Source: Aeromicrobium piscarium
GTDB taxonomy: Bacteria > Actinomycetota > Actinomycetes > Propionibacteriales > Nocardioidaceae
Reading direction: 5' to 3'
Assembly: GCF_007421815.1 (NCBI RefSeq)
Contig: NZ_VLNT01000002.1
Coordinates: 1 to 64,000, forward strand
Length of the DNA stretch: 64,000 nucleotides
Shown: positions 46,226 to 56,115 of the stretch, piece after piece
Layout of the letters: each line of letters opens with the position of its first letter
How positions within the stretch are numbered: the stretch's first letter is position 1
The notes under the pieces: generated by a model
Seen by the model: only the letters and a program-made list of their open reading frames with translations
Databases searched by the model: none
What the model was told of the DNA's origin: nothing
Made by a program: the position numbers and the translations under genes

Positions 46226-47353
46226 TCAGGCGTCGGCGGCGGCGAGCTGTCCGCAGGCACCGTCGATATCGGAGCCGCGGGTGTCTCGCACTGTAGTGGG
46301 GATGCCCTTGGCAACCAGCCGACGCACGAACTCACGCTCATCCTCGGGCCGCGAGGCGGTCCACTTCGAGCCCGGCGTGGGGTTGAGCGGGATGAGGTTG
46401 ACGTGCACCCAGCCCCAGTCGCCATAGGAGTTGAGGACATCGGCGAGCATGTCGGCTCGCCAGGCCTGGTCGTTGATGTCGCGCATCATCGCGTACTCGA
46501 TGGAGACCCGGCGCTTGGTGACCTTGGCGTATTCCCACGCGGCGTCGACGACCTCGGCGACCGAGAAGCGGGTGTTGATCGGGACGAGCTCGTTGCGCAG
46601 CTCGTCATCGGGCGCGTGCAGGGAGAGCGCGAGCGTGACCGGGATGCCCTCGGTGGCCAGCTGCTTCATCCGCGGCACCAGGCCCACCGTGCTGACGGTG
46701 ATATTGCGCGCGGAGAGTCCGAGCCCATCCGGCGCCGGAGCGACCATGCGGCGAACCGCGCCGATGACCGCCTTGTAGTTCGCCATCGGCTCACCCATGC
46801 CCATGAAGACGACATTGGACAGTCGCCCCGGGCCCCCGGGCACGAGGCCGTTCGCCATCGCCGCGGCACCGTCGACGACCTGATCGATGATCTCGGCGGT
46901 GCTCATATTGCGCTGCAATCCGCCCTGGCCCGTGGCGCAGAACGGACATGCCATGCCACAGCCGGCCTGGCTGGACACGCAGATGGTGGCACGATCCGGG
47001 TACCGCATGAGCACCGACTCGACCAGTGACCCGTCGAACAGGCGCCAGAGGGTCTTGCGGGTGGTTCCGCCGTCGGCCTCCATCACCCGGACCTGGTCGA
47101 GCAGATCGGGCAGCAAGGCCCCGGCGATCCGGTCGCGACTGGCTGCGGGGAGATCCGTCATCTTGGCCGAGTCTCGTTCGAGGCGGGAGAAGTAGTGGTG
47201 GGCGACCTGCTTGACGCGGAACGCCGGCTCCCCCAGATCGTCGGCGGCGGCCTTGCGTTCGGCGGCATCGAGGTCGGCGAGGTGACGGGGCGGCTTGCCA
47301 CGGCCCTTCGGCGGCGTCAGCACGAGCGGCAGCGCACGGGTCGGCTCGGTCAT
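46226..47353 (-). CDS. rlmN: 23S rRNA (adenine(2503)-C2)-methyltransferase RlmN
   Basis: 375 residues, radical SAM enzyme methylating A2503 in 23S rRNA and A37 in some tRNAs. Cluster motif [18 protein letters not shown] (CxxxCxxC), N-terminal accessory domain, [13 protein letters not shown], and a C-terminal reactive cysteine in [18 protein letters not shown] 47353 ([10 protein letters not shown]); the frame opens further up into repeat DNA. Confidence 0.96.
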   Translation of the reverse strand: MTEPTRALPLVLTPPKGRGKPPRHLADLDAAERKAAADDLGEPAFRVKQVAHHYFSRLERDSAKMTDLPAASRDRIAGALLPDLLDQVRVMEADGGTTRKTLWRLFDGSLVESVLMRYPDRATICVSSQAGCGMACPFCATGQGGLQRNMSTAEIIDQVVDGAAAMANGLVPGGPGRLSNVVFMGMGEPMANYKAVIGAVRRMVAPAPDGLGLSARNITVSTVGLVPRMKQLATEGIPVTLALSLHAPDDELRNELVPINTRFSVAEVVDAAWEYAKVTKRRVSIEYAMMRDINDQAWRADMLADVLNSYGDWGWVHVNLIPLNPTPGSKWTASRPEDEREFVRRLVAKGIPTTVRDTRGSDIDGACGQLAAADA

Positions 47354-47421
47354 GTCCCCAGTGTCCCAGACGGGACCAGGTGCGGACGAATCCTGACGAG
47401 CGGTCGTCGCCGGCGCTAGGG

Positions 47422-47565
47422 GCGGTAGAGCATCAACCCTTCCGCACCCTAGGCGGTACGTCGTCAACCTCATCCTGAGCCGGTGAGGTTGACAACGTAC
47501 CTCCACCCGCGAGGTGAGGTTGACGACGTACCGCCACCGGGAAGGCGAGGTTGACGAGCTACCCC
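47422..47565. repeat. 31-nt periodic repeat locus A6
   Basis: The clearest array. Two inverted units start at 47422 and 47453 (GCGGTAGAGCATCAACC, GCGGTACGTCGTCAACC), 31 nt apart. Three opposite units start at 47487, 47518 and 47549, 31 nt apart (GGTTGACAACGTACCTC, GGTTGACGACGTACCGC, GGTTGACGAGCTACCCC). The last one overlaps the metallopeptidase stop codon at 47559-47561. Otherwise the 205-nt gap to rlmN is empty. Core shared with A3. Confidence 0.92.
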
Positions 47566-48566
47566 GCGGCGATCGCGCGCTGACGGCCGATGAGGGAGGC
47601 CACGAACTCCAGCTTGTCGAGCACCCCCGGCGCGAGGACGAAGGGATACAGCGGCTCCTTGCCCATGGATTGATTGATCTGGTTCAGCGCCGTGCTGAGC
47701 GGGATCCAGACGCCCGTCACGAGGTCGCGGAAGACCGTGAACGCCGAGGGATCGACCGTGACGAGGCCGTAGGCGCTGGCCGTGTCGACCGAGTCGGTGA
47801 TGTGTAGCACGTGCGCGAAGGTCTCGGCGAAGTCCTCGAAGGGATGCATCGTCGCGTAGGCGCTGATGTAGCGCTCGGGCCAGTCCTCCGGGGGGCCCTG
47901 CGCGTAGTGCCGGTCGATCTCCGCCTGGTAGTCGGCGCGCTCGTCCCCGAACAGCTCTCGATAGCGGGCACGCAACTCGTCGTCGTCGATCAGGATGGGC
48001 TCGTAGTAGTGCCCGATCTCGTGGCGGAAGTGTCCGAGCATCGTCCGGTACGGCTCATCGAGCTGCTCCCGCAGTCGCTCGCGGTAGGCATCGTTCCCCT
48101 CGGCCAGGTCGATCGTGATGACACCGTCAGCGTGACCGATCGTGACCTCCTCATTCGTGCTGGATAGCAGATCGAAGGCCAGTCCGTTCTCGGGATCGGC
48201 CTGGCGAGGGATGATCGGGAGTCCCAGATCGTCGAGCTCCACGATGAGACGCCGCTTGGCCTGCTCGGCGATCCCGAAGGCGCTGAGCCCCGCGAGATCG
48301 GCGTCATTGGGCCGGGTGCGCGTCAGCGAACAGCTGAAGCACAGGCCCTCCGGGTCCTCCGTGAGCCACGTGCAACCGGACAATCCCAGGTTGGCGCAAC
48401 GGGTCCACCGCAGTCCCGACGCATCGGTGTAGGTGCCGTCGTCGGCGCTGAGCGGGACGATGGCACGTTCGGCTCGCGAGAAGCCGAGCTGACTACCGCA
48501 GGTGACGCAGACGGAGTTCTCGAAATACAGGGCGCTGTCGCAGACCCGACAGGTGAAGGCACGCAC
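47559..48566 (-). CDS. Zinc-ribbon plus putative zinc metallopeptidase
   Basis: 335 residues from GTG 48566. An N-terminal zinc ribbon with CxxC pairs ([20 protein letters not shown]) and a second CANL...C pair (GLSGCTW, then LCFSCS) precedes a metallopeptidase domain with HExxH ([11 protein letters not shown], near residue 180) and a further glutamate in FAETFAH (near 245). Matches the putative zinc-binding metallo-peptidase family found near alpha-E/transglutaminase genes. Last gene of a set with the transglutaminase and ATP-grasp protein; 49 nt gap upstream. Confidence 0.85.
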   Translation of the reverse strand: MRAFTCRVCDSALYFENSVCVTCGSQLGFSRAERAIVPLSADDGTYTDASGLRWTRCANLGLSGCTWLTEDPEGLCFSCSLTRTRPNDADLAGLSAFGIAEQAKRRLIVELDDLGLPIIPRQADPENGLAFDLLSSTNEEVTIGHADGVITIDLAEGNDAYRERLREQLDEPYRTMLGHFRHEIGHYYEPILIDDDELRARYRELFGDERADYQAEIDRHYAQGPPEDWPERYISAYATMHPFEDFAETFAHVLHITDSVDTASAYGLVTVDPSAFTVFRDLVTGVWIPLSTALNQINQSMGKEPLYPFVLAPGVLDKLEFVASLIGRQRAIAAG

Positions 48567-48615
48567 AGGGCCCAGTCTGGTGGGGCGCTGCCCGCTCCGC
48601 ACGCCGCAGGCGGGC

Positions 48616-49488
48616 TCAGACGGCCTGGACGTCCACGTACACGCTCAGTTCGGAGGAGAACGCCGTGGTGAACACGGTGCCCTTGACCGGCGGGACGTCA
48701 CCGTAGTCCCGTCCCCAGGCCACGGTGACGTAACGATCGTCGACACGGGTGTCGTTGGTGGGATCGACCGCCAGCCAGTGATCGTCTCCCAGCCACACGG
48801 CCGCCCACGCATGAGAGGCGTCCGCGCCGACGAGGCGGTCCCTGCCCGGTGGGGGTGTCGTGGCGAGGTAGCCGCTCACATAACGCGCCGCCAGCCCGTG
48901 TGAACGCAGACAGGAGAGGAGCAGATGGGTGAAGTCCTGGCATACTCCGGCCTGCGCGGCGAACACCTCGTCGACCGTCGAGGTCACCGATGTCACGCCG
49001 GGACGGTAGGCAAAGTCCGCGTGGATGCGGTGGACGAGCTCGCTCACCGCCTCCCCGACCGGCCGCTCTGGCGACAACGTGGCCGCGGCGTACTCGCGTG
49101 CTGAGTCGGGGTGCTCCACCAGCGGCGACTCGAGCGCGAAGTCGACCGCGCGCCAGGCCCGGGGTTCGGCGCTGCCGAGCGGGCGGCACGTCTCCCACGC
49201 ACGGTCCAGCAGGGCTCGAGGGAACTCCACCGTCGCGACGTCGACCACACTGTGCGCGTCGACCACCAGCTCGGTGTGCGGCGAGGTGACGTGGAAGTAG
49301 CGAACCTCGTTGCCGTAGTAGTCCGATGAGATCCCCAGATCCTCGGGCTCAGGCAGTACCGCCACGGTCGCATCGGCGACCTCCTGACCGGGCATTCGGC
49401 GTGGCATCACCCACGCCACGCCGTAGCTGCTGGTCACGAGGGCGTCATAGGAGTAGGAGGTCCGATGCTGCACCTGGTAGCGGGTCAC
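48616..49488 (-). CDS. Transglutaminase-like protease/ligase
   Basis: 290 residues from GTG 49488. N-terminal bacterial transglutaminase-like region (YQVQHRTSYSYDALVTSSYG) and the papain-like core with cysteine in QAGVCQDFTHLLLSC (near 181), histidine ASHAWAAVW (near 226) and aspartate AVDPTND (near 243), a full catalytic triad. Same family as Rv2409c. Its GTG overlaps the ATP-grasp stop by 4 nt. Could cleave or form isopeptide bonds on the product of its neighbour. Confidence 0.92.
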   Translation of the reverse strand: MTRYQVQHRTSYSYDALVTSSYGVAWVMPRRMPGQEVADATVAVLPEPEDLGISSDYYGNEVRYFHVTSPHTELVVDAHSVVDVATVEFPRALLDRAWETCRPLGSAEPRAWRAVDFALESPLVEHPDSAREYAAATLSPERPVGEAVSELVHRIHADFAYRPGVTSVTSTVDEVFAAQAGVCQDFTHLLLSCLRSHGLAARYVSGYLATTPPPGRDRLVGADASHAWAAVWLGDDHWLAVDPTNDTRVDDRYVTVAWGRDYGDVPPVKGTVFTTAFSSELSVYVDVQAV

Positions 49489-51953
49489 GGCTCGATCACC
49501 AGCGGAAGCTCGATCGGCCGCTGCCGCGGACCGGAGGCGAGATGGACGTTCTCGATGGCCTCCGACAGCGACCACAGCTGGCTCTGCACCGTGACCAGCA
49601 GCTCACGCAAGCGCGGCCGGTACTCCCCCTCGATCACCACGAGGTGCGCCAGATCGGTGTCGCTCAACAGGGCCAGCAGATCGTCGACGAGACGTTCGGG
49701 CCGAGTCGATCCCGAGGACGCCGGCAGCGCCGACAGATGCTGCTGGATCCGCTCGAGGGAGAAACGCAGCGAGCGTGGGTTCTCCGCGTCGAGTACCAGC
49801 AGGTCAACGACATTGGCCACGCGTACGTAACCGCGGTAACGGCGCCGATGCGTCACAGCGCTCTCGGTGACCTGAAGCACCGCGTCGAACACCTCGCGAT
49901 CGATCTCGGGCCCGCGTCGACGGCCCAGAGCCGGCTCCAACAGCTGCGTCAGCTGTGACGCGCGTTCGATCGTGCGGCCGATCTCATGGACACGCCACGC
50001 CGCATCTCGCACCATGTTCTCGCTCACCCCGTTCAGGGCGAGCACCCCGGTCAGCATCGTCTCGGCGTCCTCTCCGAGGTGCGTGTCGCTCGCCCTCTCG
50101 CGCGAGGCGTCGAGGGCGCGAGCGAGGGCGCCGGTCACCCGGAACAGATCGGGTGAGACCTGATCGCGCAGGCTCTGCGCGATCAGAGTCAGCTGCTCGA
50201 CGGACTGGGCCACCGAGCCGGGACGGCCCGCATCGCTCAGCGCGGTGCGCAGATCATCGGCGTCGACGAGGGCATCGGATGCCGACATGAGCCGGCGCAA
50301 GGCCGCTCGCAGCACGGCCAGTGCCTCGCCCCCCGGCGAGCCGGGTCGGTGATGGAAGTCGATCGCCAGTGCGTGGCAGGGCAGCCAGAGCCGCAACGTG
50401 TCCTCGATCCGGACGACATAGCGGCCCATCCAGTACATGTCTCCGCGCGCTCGCGGCGGCAGCGTCGCGGGCGTCCGGAGCGCGGTGACGGGCATGAGCT
50501 CGGACAATCCCTGGTCGGGATCGGCCGGATCCTGTTTCACGACCCAGACATCCTTGCTCACCTGCTGCTCCCCCACCGCGCTGCGCGCGGTGGCCAGGCC
50601 GCCGGCCATCGGTCGGTAGGAGGCGCCGTGCCGCATCGTGAAGGTCCGCCACCGCACCGTGTGCGGTGTCAGCCGATCACCCTCCAGCGCCGGCATGGAC
50701 GAGGCGTGCAGGGCATCCTGCCCGACCCACCGCCAGGGCTCGGTCTCGATGCGCCGACGCAGCTCCTCCGCATCCGAGGGGACGCCCCTTCCGTCGAGTG
50801 TGGTCATCCGCAGCTCGCTCATCCGGTCGATGAGCAGATCGCGGCCACCCGGGGCGCCGCCCCAGTGAGTGCCGACCGACGAGAGCCGCAACGGCTCGCC
50901 GAGCAACTCCTCGCACAGGTCCGGCAGGAAGGGCATCAGCCCGGGGTTCTCCGCAACCCCGGCGCCCAGGGAGTTGACCAGACGGACGTTGCCGCGGCGA
51001 ACGGCCTCTGACAACCCTGGCACGCCCAGGCGCGAGTCTCCCCGCAGCTCGAGGGGGTCGCTCCAGGCCGCGTCGACGCGGCGCACGACCACGTCGACAC
51101 GTTGCAGTCCGTCCAGGGAACGCAACCACAGACATCCCGATGACACGGTCAGGTCAGCGGCCTCGACGAGCGGGAAGCCCATGCTTGCCGCGATGGAGGC
51201 CTGGTCGTAGACCGTCTCGGACATCGGCCCCGGTGAGAGCACCACCGCGCGCGGCGACTCGATGCCGTCCGGCGCGGCCTGCAGGATCGCCGAACGCAGT
51301 GCCTGGAAGAACGGTGCGAGCCGATGGGCGGCGGCCTCGCGGTGCAACTGGGGCAGGACCCGAGAGAGGACCCGCCGGTTCTCCATCGCGAAACCGATAC
51401 CGGACGGCGCCTGCACGCGGTCGGCCGTCACGAGCCATTCACCGGTCTCGGCCCTCGAGAGATCGGCCGCGGTGATCGTCACCGGCGCCGGATCGTTCTG
51501 GCCGGGCCGGGCCAGCGACCGCACGAAGCCGCGATGGGCGAACGCGATCTCCGGCGGCAGTAGACCCTGGCTCAGCACCGTGCGTTCGGCGTACAGGTCG
51601 GCGACGATGGCATTCAACAGCTCCGCGCGCTGGGCGAGCCCCTTCTCCAGGTCCGCCCACTCGGCGGCATCGACCACCAGCGGGACCGGATCGAGCCGCC
51701 ACTGGTGCTGTCGCTGTCCCGGCGGAGCGTAGACGACGCCGTCATCGGAGAGCATGCGCTCGATCTCCGCATCGACGCGTCGCAGGTCGACGAGATCCGG
51801 CTCGTGCCCGGCGAGCAATCGCCGCCAGGCCGCGCGGGGCGCACCGTCCTGGGCCACCAGCTCGTCGTAGCCGCTCGATGCCGAGTCGAGGGCGAGCAGG
51901 GACAGAGCTCCGCGCGTGGCGACATAATCGCGCAGGCCGTTCATCCGGCGCAT
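49485..51953 (-). CDS. Circularly permuted ATP-grasp / alpha-E fusion protein
   Basis: 822 residues. The N-terminal about 480 form a circularly permuted ATP-grasp peptide ligase (DGVVYAPPGQRQHQWRLDPVP, RRVLSRVLPQLHREA, VLSPGPMSETVYDQAS). Residues about 490-820 are an alpha-E (DUF403) helical domain beginning ARGDMYWMGRYVVRIEDTLR. In mycobacteria these parts are separate genes (Rv2411c, Rv2410c); here they are one chain. Overlaps the transglutaminase gene by 4 nt. Predicted to make a peptide or amide product of unknown structure. Confidence 0.9.
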   Translation of the reverse strand: MRRMNGLRDYVATRGALSLLALDSASSGYDELVAQDGAPRAAWRRLLAGHEPDLVDLRRVDAEIERMLSDDGVVYAPPGQRQHQWRLDPVPLVVDAAEWADLEKGLAQRAELLNAIVADLYAERTVLSQGLLPPEIAFAHRGFVRSLARPGQNDPAPVTITAADLSRAETGEWLVTADRVQAPSGIGFAMENRRVLSRVLPQLHREAAAHRLAPFFQALRSAILQAAPDGIESPRAVVLSPGPMSETVYDQASIAASMGFPLVEAADLTVSSGCLWLRSLDGLQRVDVVVRRVDAAWSDPLELRGDSRLGVPGLSEAVRRGNVRLVNSLGAGVAENPGLMPFLPDLCEELLGEPLRLSSVGTHWGGAPGGRDLLIDRMSELRMTTLDGRGVPSDAEELRRRIETEPWRWVGQDALHASSMPALEGDRLTPHTVRWRTFTMRHGASYRPMAGGLATARSAVGEQQVSKDVWVVKQDPADPDQGLSELMPVTALRTPATLPPRARGDMYWMGRYVVRIEDTLRLWLPCHALAIDFHHRPGSPGGEALAVLRAALRRLMSASDALVDADDLRTALSDAGRPGSVAQSVEQLTLIAQSLRDQVSPDLFRVTGALARALDASRERASDTHLGEDAETMLTGVLALNGVSENMVRDAAWRVHEIGRTIERASQLTQLLEPALGRRRGPEIDREVFDAVLQVTESAVTHRRRYRGYVRVANVVDLLVLDAENPRSLRFSLERIQQHLSALPASSGSTRPERLVDDLLALLSDTDLAHLVVIEGEYRPRLRELLVTVQSQLWSLSEAIENVHLASGPRQRPIELPLVIEP

Positions 51954-52010
51954 CCGTCGCCGGCGTCTGCCCCGTCCACGCCGTCCACCGTCATCTGCTC
52001 ACAGCGGCTC

Positions 52011-52850
52011 TCAGGCCACCGGAACGAGCAGGTAGAGCACCAGATAGGCCACCGGCGCGACGGCGACCAGCGAGTCGAGCCGGTCCATCAGGCCACCGTG
52101 CCCAGGCAGGATATTGCCCATGTCCTTGATCCCGATATCGCGCTTGATGAGCGACTCGCACAGGTCGCCCACGGTCGCCATGACGACCGCCGCGGCGCCG
52201 AGCAGCACGCCGACCCAGACCTCGCCGTCGAGACCGTAGACGACGACCAGGGTCGAGAGCACGACTCCGGTGATCATCGAACCGGCGAAGCCCTCCCAGG
52301 ACTTCTTCGGGGAGATCGTGGGAGCCATGGGGTGCTTGCCGAACAGCACGCCGGCGGCGTACCCGCCGATATCGGAGGCGATCGTGGCGACGACGAAGGC
52401 GACGATCCGCCAGGCTCCGTCCGGATTGTCCAGCATGCGCACGACGAAGGAGCCCATGAGGAACAGATAGGCGAGACAGAAGACGCCCGCCGTGCTGTCG
52501 CGCACGAAGCCCTCGGCACCGCGCGGCAGCCGGACCACCAGTGTCGCCAGGACCGAGAGGGCCATGACGGCCGCGGCGGTCTCCATGTCGTCGAAATAGG
52601 CGACCCCGAGCATGACGAGCCCGCCCACGAGCACCGGCAGGACGGGCACGGTGATCCGCGCGGCCCGCAGCGCCTTGCTCAGCTCAAGCAGAGCCACGGT
52701 CAAGGCGAGTGCGACGACGAGGACGAACAGGTCCTTGACGAAGAACAACGATGCCACGACGACGGCGCCGAGGCTGACCCCGACGCCGATTGCCGCTGGC
52801 AGATTGCGCCCAGCCCGGCTGGGCTTGGGCTGAGGAGAGTCAGACGTCAA
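52011..52850 (-). CDS. cdsA: Phosphatidate cytidylyltransferase
   Basis: 279 residues with about seven membrane helices. The CDP-diglyceride synthase signature is complete (SLIKRDIGIKDMG, then PGHGGLMDRLDS near residue 255). Makes CDP-diacylglycerol, the substrate for pgsA in this window. Start overlaps frr by 11 nt, so frr and cdsA share a transcript with pyrH. Confidence 0.95.
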   Translation of the reverse strand: MTSDSPQPKPSRAGRNLPAAIGVGVSLGAVVVASLFFVKDLFVLVVALALTVALLELSKALRAARITVPVLPVLVGGLVMLGVAYFDDMETAAAVMALSVLATLVVRLPRGAEGFVRDSTAGVFCLAYLFLMGSFVVRMLDNPDGAWRIVAFVVATIASDIGGYAAGVLFGKHPMAPTISPKKSWEGFAGSMITGVVLSTLVVVYGLDGEVWVGVLLGAAAVVMATVGDLCESLIKRDIGIKDMGNILPGHGGLMDRLDSLVAVAPVAYLVLYLLVPVA

Positions 52851-53397
52851 GGAGCTCTGCTTCCTTGGCCTTGAGCGCCTCGTCGATCTGATCGACGTAC
52901 TTCTTGGTGAGACCGTCGAGACGCTTCTCCGCGCCGGTGTTGTCGTCCTTGCTGATGTCGGAGTCCTTCTCGGCCTTGTCGAAGGCCTGCTTGGCCCCGC
53001 GGCGGACGGCGCGGACGGCGACGCGTCCCTCCTCGGCCTTGGACTTGGCGAGCTTGATGTACTCCTTGCGACGCTCCTCGGTGAGCTCGGGCAGCGTCAC
53101 CCGCAGCACCTTGCCGTCATCGGTGGGGTTGACGCCCAGGTCGGAGTCGCGGATCGCCTTCTCGATGGCGCTCTTGGCTCCCTGGTCGTAGGGACTGATG
53201 ATGACGGTGCGCGCCTCGGGCACCTGGAATCCGGCGAGCTGCTGCAACGGCGTGGGCGTGCCGTAGTACTCGGCGGTGATCTGCGAGAACATCGCCGGAT
53301 GGGCGCGCCCGGTGCGGATCGCGGCGAACTCCTCGCGCGTGTGCTCGACGGCCTTGGTCATCTTGGACTCGGCGTCGCGCAGGGTCTGGTCGATCAC
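52840..53397 (-). CDS. frr: Ribosome recycling factor
   Basis: 185 residues, the usual length, with MTKAVEHTREEFAAIRTGRA and DGKVLRVTLPELTEERRKEY, and the C-terminal KKYVDQIDEALKAKEAELL. Splits post-termination ribosomes with EF-G. Follows pyrH by 30 nt and overlaps cdsA. Start MIDQTLRDAESK is standard. Confidence 0.97.
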   Translation of the reverse strand: MIDQTLRDAESKMTKAVEHTREEFAAIRTGRAHPAMFSQITAEYYGTPTPLQQLAGFQVPEARTVIISPYDQGAKSAIEKAIRDSDLGVNPTDDGKVLRVTLPELTEERRKEYIKLAKSKAEEGRVAVRAVRRGAKQAFDKAEKDSDISKDDNTGAEKRLDGLTKKYVDQIDEALKAKEAELLDV

Positions 53398-53427
53398 GTC
53401 ATTACTCCTTGGTCGGTCCGGCGGGGA

Positions 53428-54135
53428 TCAGCCCGCGTGGACGAGTGTTCCGATCTTCTCACCGCGCAGTGCTCGCGCGATGGTGCCCTCGCCGTGCATG
53501 CCGAAGACCAGCATCGGCAGACGGTTCTCCATGCACAGGGCGAAGGCGGCCGCGTCGACGACCTTGAGGCTGCGCTGGAGTGCTTCGTCGAAGGTGACGT
53601 GGTCGAACTTGCGGGCTTCGGGGGTGGTGCGCGGATCGGCATCGTAGACGCCGTCGACACCGTTCTTGCTCATGAGCACCGCGTCGGCCTTGATCTCGAG
53701 GGCGCGCTGTGCAGAGACGGTGTCGGTGGAGAAGTACGGCATACCGGCGCCGGCACCGAAGATGACGACGCGTCCCTTCTCCAGGTGCCGGATCGCGCGG
53801 CGCGGGATGTACGGCTCGGCGACCTGCGCCATGTGGATGGCGCTCTGCACCCTGGTCTCGATACCGGTCTTCTCGATGAAGTCCTGCAATGCGAGGGCGT
53901 TCATGACCGTGCCGAGCATGCCGATGTAGTCGGCGCGCGACCGCTCCATGCCCCGCTGACTGAGCTCGGCGCCACGGAAGAAGTTGCCACCGCCGACGAC
54001 GATCGCGACCTCGACGCCTTCGGCCACTGCCTCGGCCACCTGGCCGGCGATACCGCCGACGACATCGGGGTCGATACCGATGCCTCCGCCACCGAAGGCC
54101 TCACCGGAGAGCTTGAGGAGAACGCGTCGCGACAT
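53428..54135 (-). CDS. pyrH: Uridylate kinase
   Basis: 235 residues from ATG 54135 ([14 protein letters not shown]). Converts UMP to UDP; amino acid kinase fold with [33 protein letters not shown] and [14 protein letters not shown]. Same order with frr and cdsA as in mycobacteria. The longer frame from 54159 adds eight unconserved residues. Confidence 0.96.
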   Translation of the reverse strand: MSRRVLLKLSGEAFGGGGIGIDPDVVGGIAGQVAEAVAEGVEVAIVVGGGNFFRGAELSQRGMERSRADYIGMLGTVMNALALQDFIEKTGIETRVQSAIHMAQVAEPYIPRRAIRHLEKGRVVIFGAGAGMPYFSTDTVSAQRALEIKADAVLMSKNGVDGVYDADPRTTPEARKFDHVTFDEALQRSLKVVDAAAFALCMENRLPMLVFGMHGEGTIARALRGEKIGTLVHAG

Positions 54136-54255
54136 GATCACGAGCCTATCGGATGGCACCGACGCGACCGCCCGCGCTGTGGAGGCTGCCGCGCGGGCGC
54201 GGCATCGATCGTGATGCGCGGAGGTCGCTAGAGACGCCTCGCCTCATCAGCCGTA

Positions 54256-55809
54256 CTAGTAGGCGATGCCGAAGACCCACGCCGCCAGCGTCATGGTCGT
54301 CAGCGTGATCGCCACGATGCCGAACATGTTCAGCCAGAAGCCGCCCTTGATCATCTGCCCGATGGTCACATAGCCCGAGCCGAAGGCGATGGCATTCGGC
54401 GGGGTCGCGACGGGCAGCATGAAAGCGCAGGTCGCGGCCAGCGCCACCGGTATGGCCAAGAGCAGCGGATCGAGCCCGAGTCCGAGTGCCACCCCACCGG
54501 CGACCGGTAGGAACGTGGCGGCCGTCGCGGTATTCGATGTCAGCTCGGTCAGGCCGAGCACACCGGCCGCGACGATCGCCACCAATAGCAGGACCGGCAC
54601 AGCGCCGAGCGCCTCCACCGATTCGCCGATCCACTCCGTCAGACCGCTCTCGGTGAACTGCGCGGAGAGGGCGAGGCCACCGCCGAAGAGCAGCAGGACG
54701 CCCCATGGCAACTCGACCGCCGCATCCCAGTCGAGCAGCCTCACCCCCGGGGACGCACCCCCCGGAAGGAGGAAAAGCAGGACCGCGACGATCATGGCGA
54801 TCCCCGCGTCGCTGACCGGCGGATCGTCGAAGACCAGCGGAACCGAGACCCAGCTGACGGCGGCGAGCACGAACACGGCGAGCACGCGCCACTCCCCCTG
54901 GGACATCGGACCCAGCTTGTCCAGCTCATCGCTCAACATCTCCCGGCCGCCGGGGATCTCATCGATCTCGGGCTTGAACAGCACCTGGGTCAGCAACCAC
55001 CAGCAGAACACCAGGAACACCACTGCGAGCGGCAGACCCACGAGCATCCACTGGCCGAACCCGATCTGCACGTCGTGGGCGGAGTCCATATAGCCGACCA
55101 GCAGGGTATTCGGCGGAGTGCCGATGATGGTCGCCAGAGAACCGAGCGATGCCGCATAAGCGATGCCGAGCATCAGCGCGGTGCCGAAATTGGATCGAAC
55201 CACGGCATCCTTGACTTCCTGGGAGTCCGCGTTCTCAAGATTCGCCACCAAAACCAGCACCGAGATGCCGATCGGCAGCATCATGACCGCAGTGGCGGTG
55301 TTCGATACCCACATGCTGATGAAGCCGGTCGCCAGCATAAAGCCGGCCACGACCATCGAGGGTCTGGTCCCCATCGCGCGCACCGTGAGCAGCGCGATCC
55401 GTCGATGCAGATTCCACCTCTGCATCGCCAGAGCCAGCATGAATCCGCCCATGAACAGGAAGATGATGTTGTTGCCATAGGAGGCACCGACGTCGTCGAC
55501 TCCGACATCATCGACCAGCACCGGGAAGATCACCAGAGGAAGCAGGGCGGTCGCCGGGATCGGGATGGCCTCTGTCATCCACCAGACCGCCATCAGAGCC
55601 GCAGTGGCGGCGGTGACGCGCGCCGCCACCGCGAGATCGCCGGGCATCACCAGGAAGATCACCCCGGCCAGGACGAGTCCGCCGACGATCCCTCCCCAGC
55701 GCAACCGCCGACGCGACTCAGTTATCGCTTCAGCCCGCGACCCTGGCGATTCCTCCTGTTCGGCGCTCGCAGACGGCTTCTGCTCGGTTCGACCTGCGCT
55801 GTCGCCCAT
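54256..55809 (-). CDS. DASS-family sodium/anion symporter
   Basis: 517 residues with about eleven to twelve membrane helices. The two SNT sodium/substrate motifs are present: VSNTATAVMMLPIGISV (near 167) and LTSNTATAATFLPVAGG (near 427). Family members import dicarboxylates, citrate or sulfate with Na+. A charged cytoplasmic N-terminus (about 1-35) precedes the first helix. Alone between pyrH and tsf. Substrate not determinable. Confidence 0.9.
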   Translation of the reverse strand: MGDSAGRTEQKPSASAEQEESPGSRAEAITESRRRLRWGGIVGGLVLAGVIFLVMPGDLAVAARVTAATAALMAVWWMTEAIPIPATALLPLVIFPVLVDDVGVDDVGASYGNNIIFLFMGGFMLALAMQRWNLHRRIALLTVRAMGTRPSMVVAGFMLATGFISMWVSNTATAVMMLPIGISVLVLVANLENADSQEVKDAVVRSNFGTALMLGIAYAASLGSLATIIGTPPNTLLVGYMDSAHDVQIGFGQWMLVGLPLAVVFLVFCWWLLTQVLFKPEIDEIPGGREMLSDELDKLGPMSQGEWRVLAVFVLAAVSWVSVPLVFDDPPVSDAGIAMIVAVLLFLLPGGASPGVRLLDWDAAVELPWGVLLLFGGGLALSAQFTESGLTEWIGESVEALGAVPVLLLVAIVAAGVLGLTELTSNTATAATFLPVAGGVALGLGLDPLLLAIPVALAATCAFMLPVATPPNAIAFGSGYVTIGQMIKGGFWLNMFGIVAITLTTMTLAAWVFGIAY

Positions 55810-55949
55810 GGCGGCCCCTCCCTGTGCTGGTGATCACACCACCGTAGGGGCGATCCACGTGGCTCGCAGCGCCGCGGTCATGACGCACGATGTGCCTCCG
55901 TGGTCGCGATGGCCATCGCTCGAGCGGGTCCTCCGGCACCCGTACCCGA

Positions 55950-56032
55950 GCGGTGCACCAGCGTCCATTCCCGGCAGCAGACGGACGCTCACCCACCGCC
56001 GGCTCTCGAGAACGGACGCGTGCTCACCGCCC
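55950..56032. repeat. 31-nt periodic repeat locus A7
   Basis: One inverted unit GCGGTGCACCAGCGTCC (55950) and two opposite units GGACGCTCACCCACCGC (55983) and GGACGCGTGCTCACCGC (56014), 31 nt apart. Its core and one full 17-nt unit are identical to locus A1, 52 kb away. In the 306-nt DASS-tsf gap, which holds this locus and the tsf terminator and no gene. Confidence 0.88.
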
Positions 56033-56060
56033 CGGGCGGGATTCGAGGGGGTCCACAACG

Positions 56061-56098
56061 CAGCGGCCCCCGCAGGAACGTTCCTGCGGGGGCCGCTG
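56061..56098 (-). terminator. Perfect palindromic terminator after tsf
   Basis: A perfect 38-nt palindrome: CAGCGGCCCCCGCAGGAAC (56061-56079) and its complement GTTCCTGCGGGGGCCGCTG (56080-56098), 17 nt beyond the tsf stop. The hairpin would have a minimal loop at AACGTT. No T-tract. Strong GC-rich terminator for the rpsB-tsf transcript. Confidence 0.88.
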
Positions 56099-56115
56099 TC
56101 GCGGAGGTGGAGGCG

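Noticed and set aside
55910..55950. A further inverted unit 31 nt before the A7 left unit
   Set aside because: Sequence at 55919 (GCTCGAGCGGGTC) keeps too few of the unit positions.
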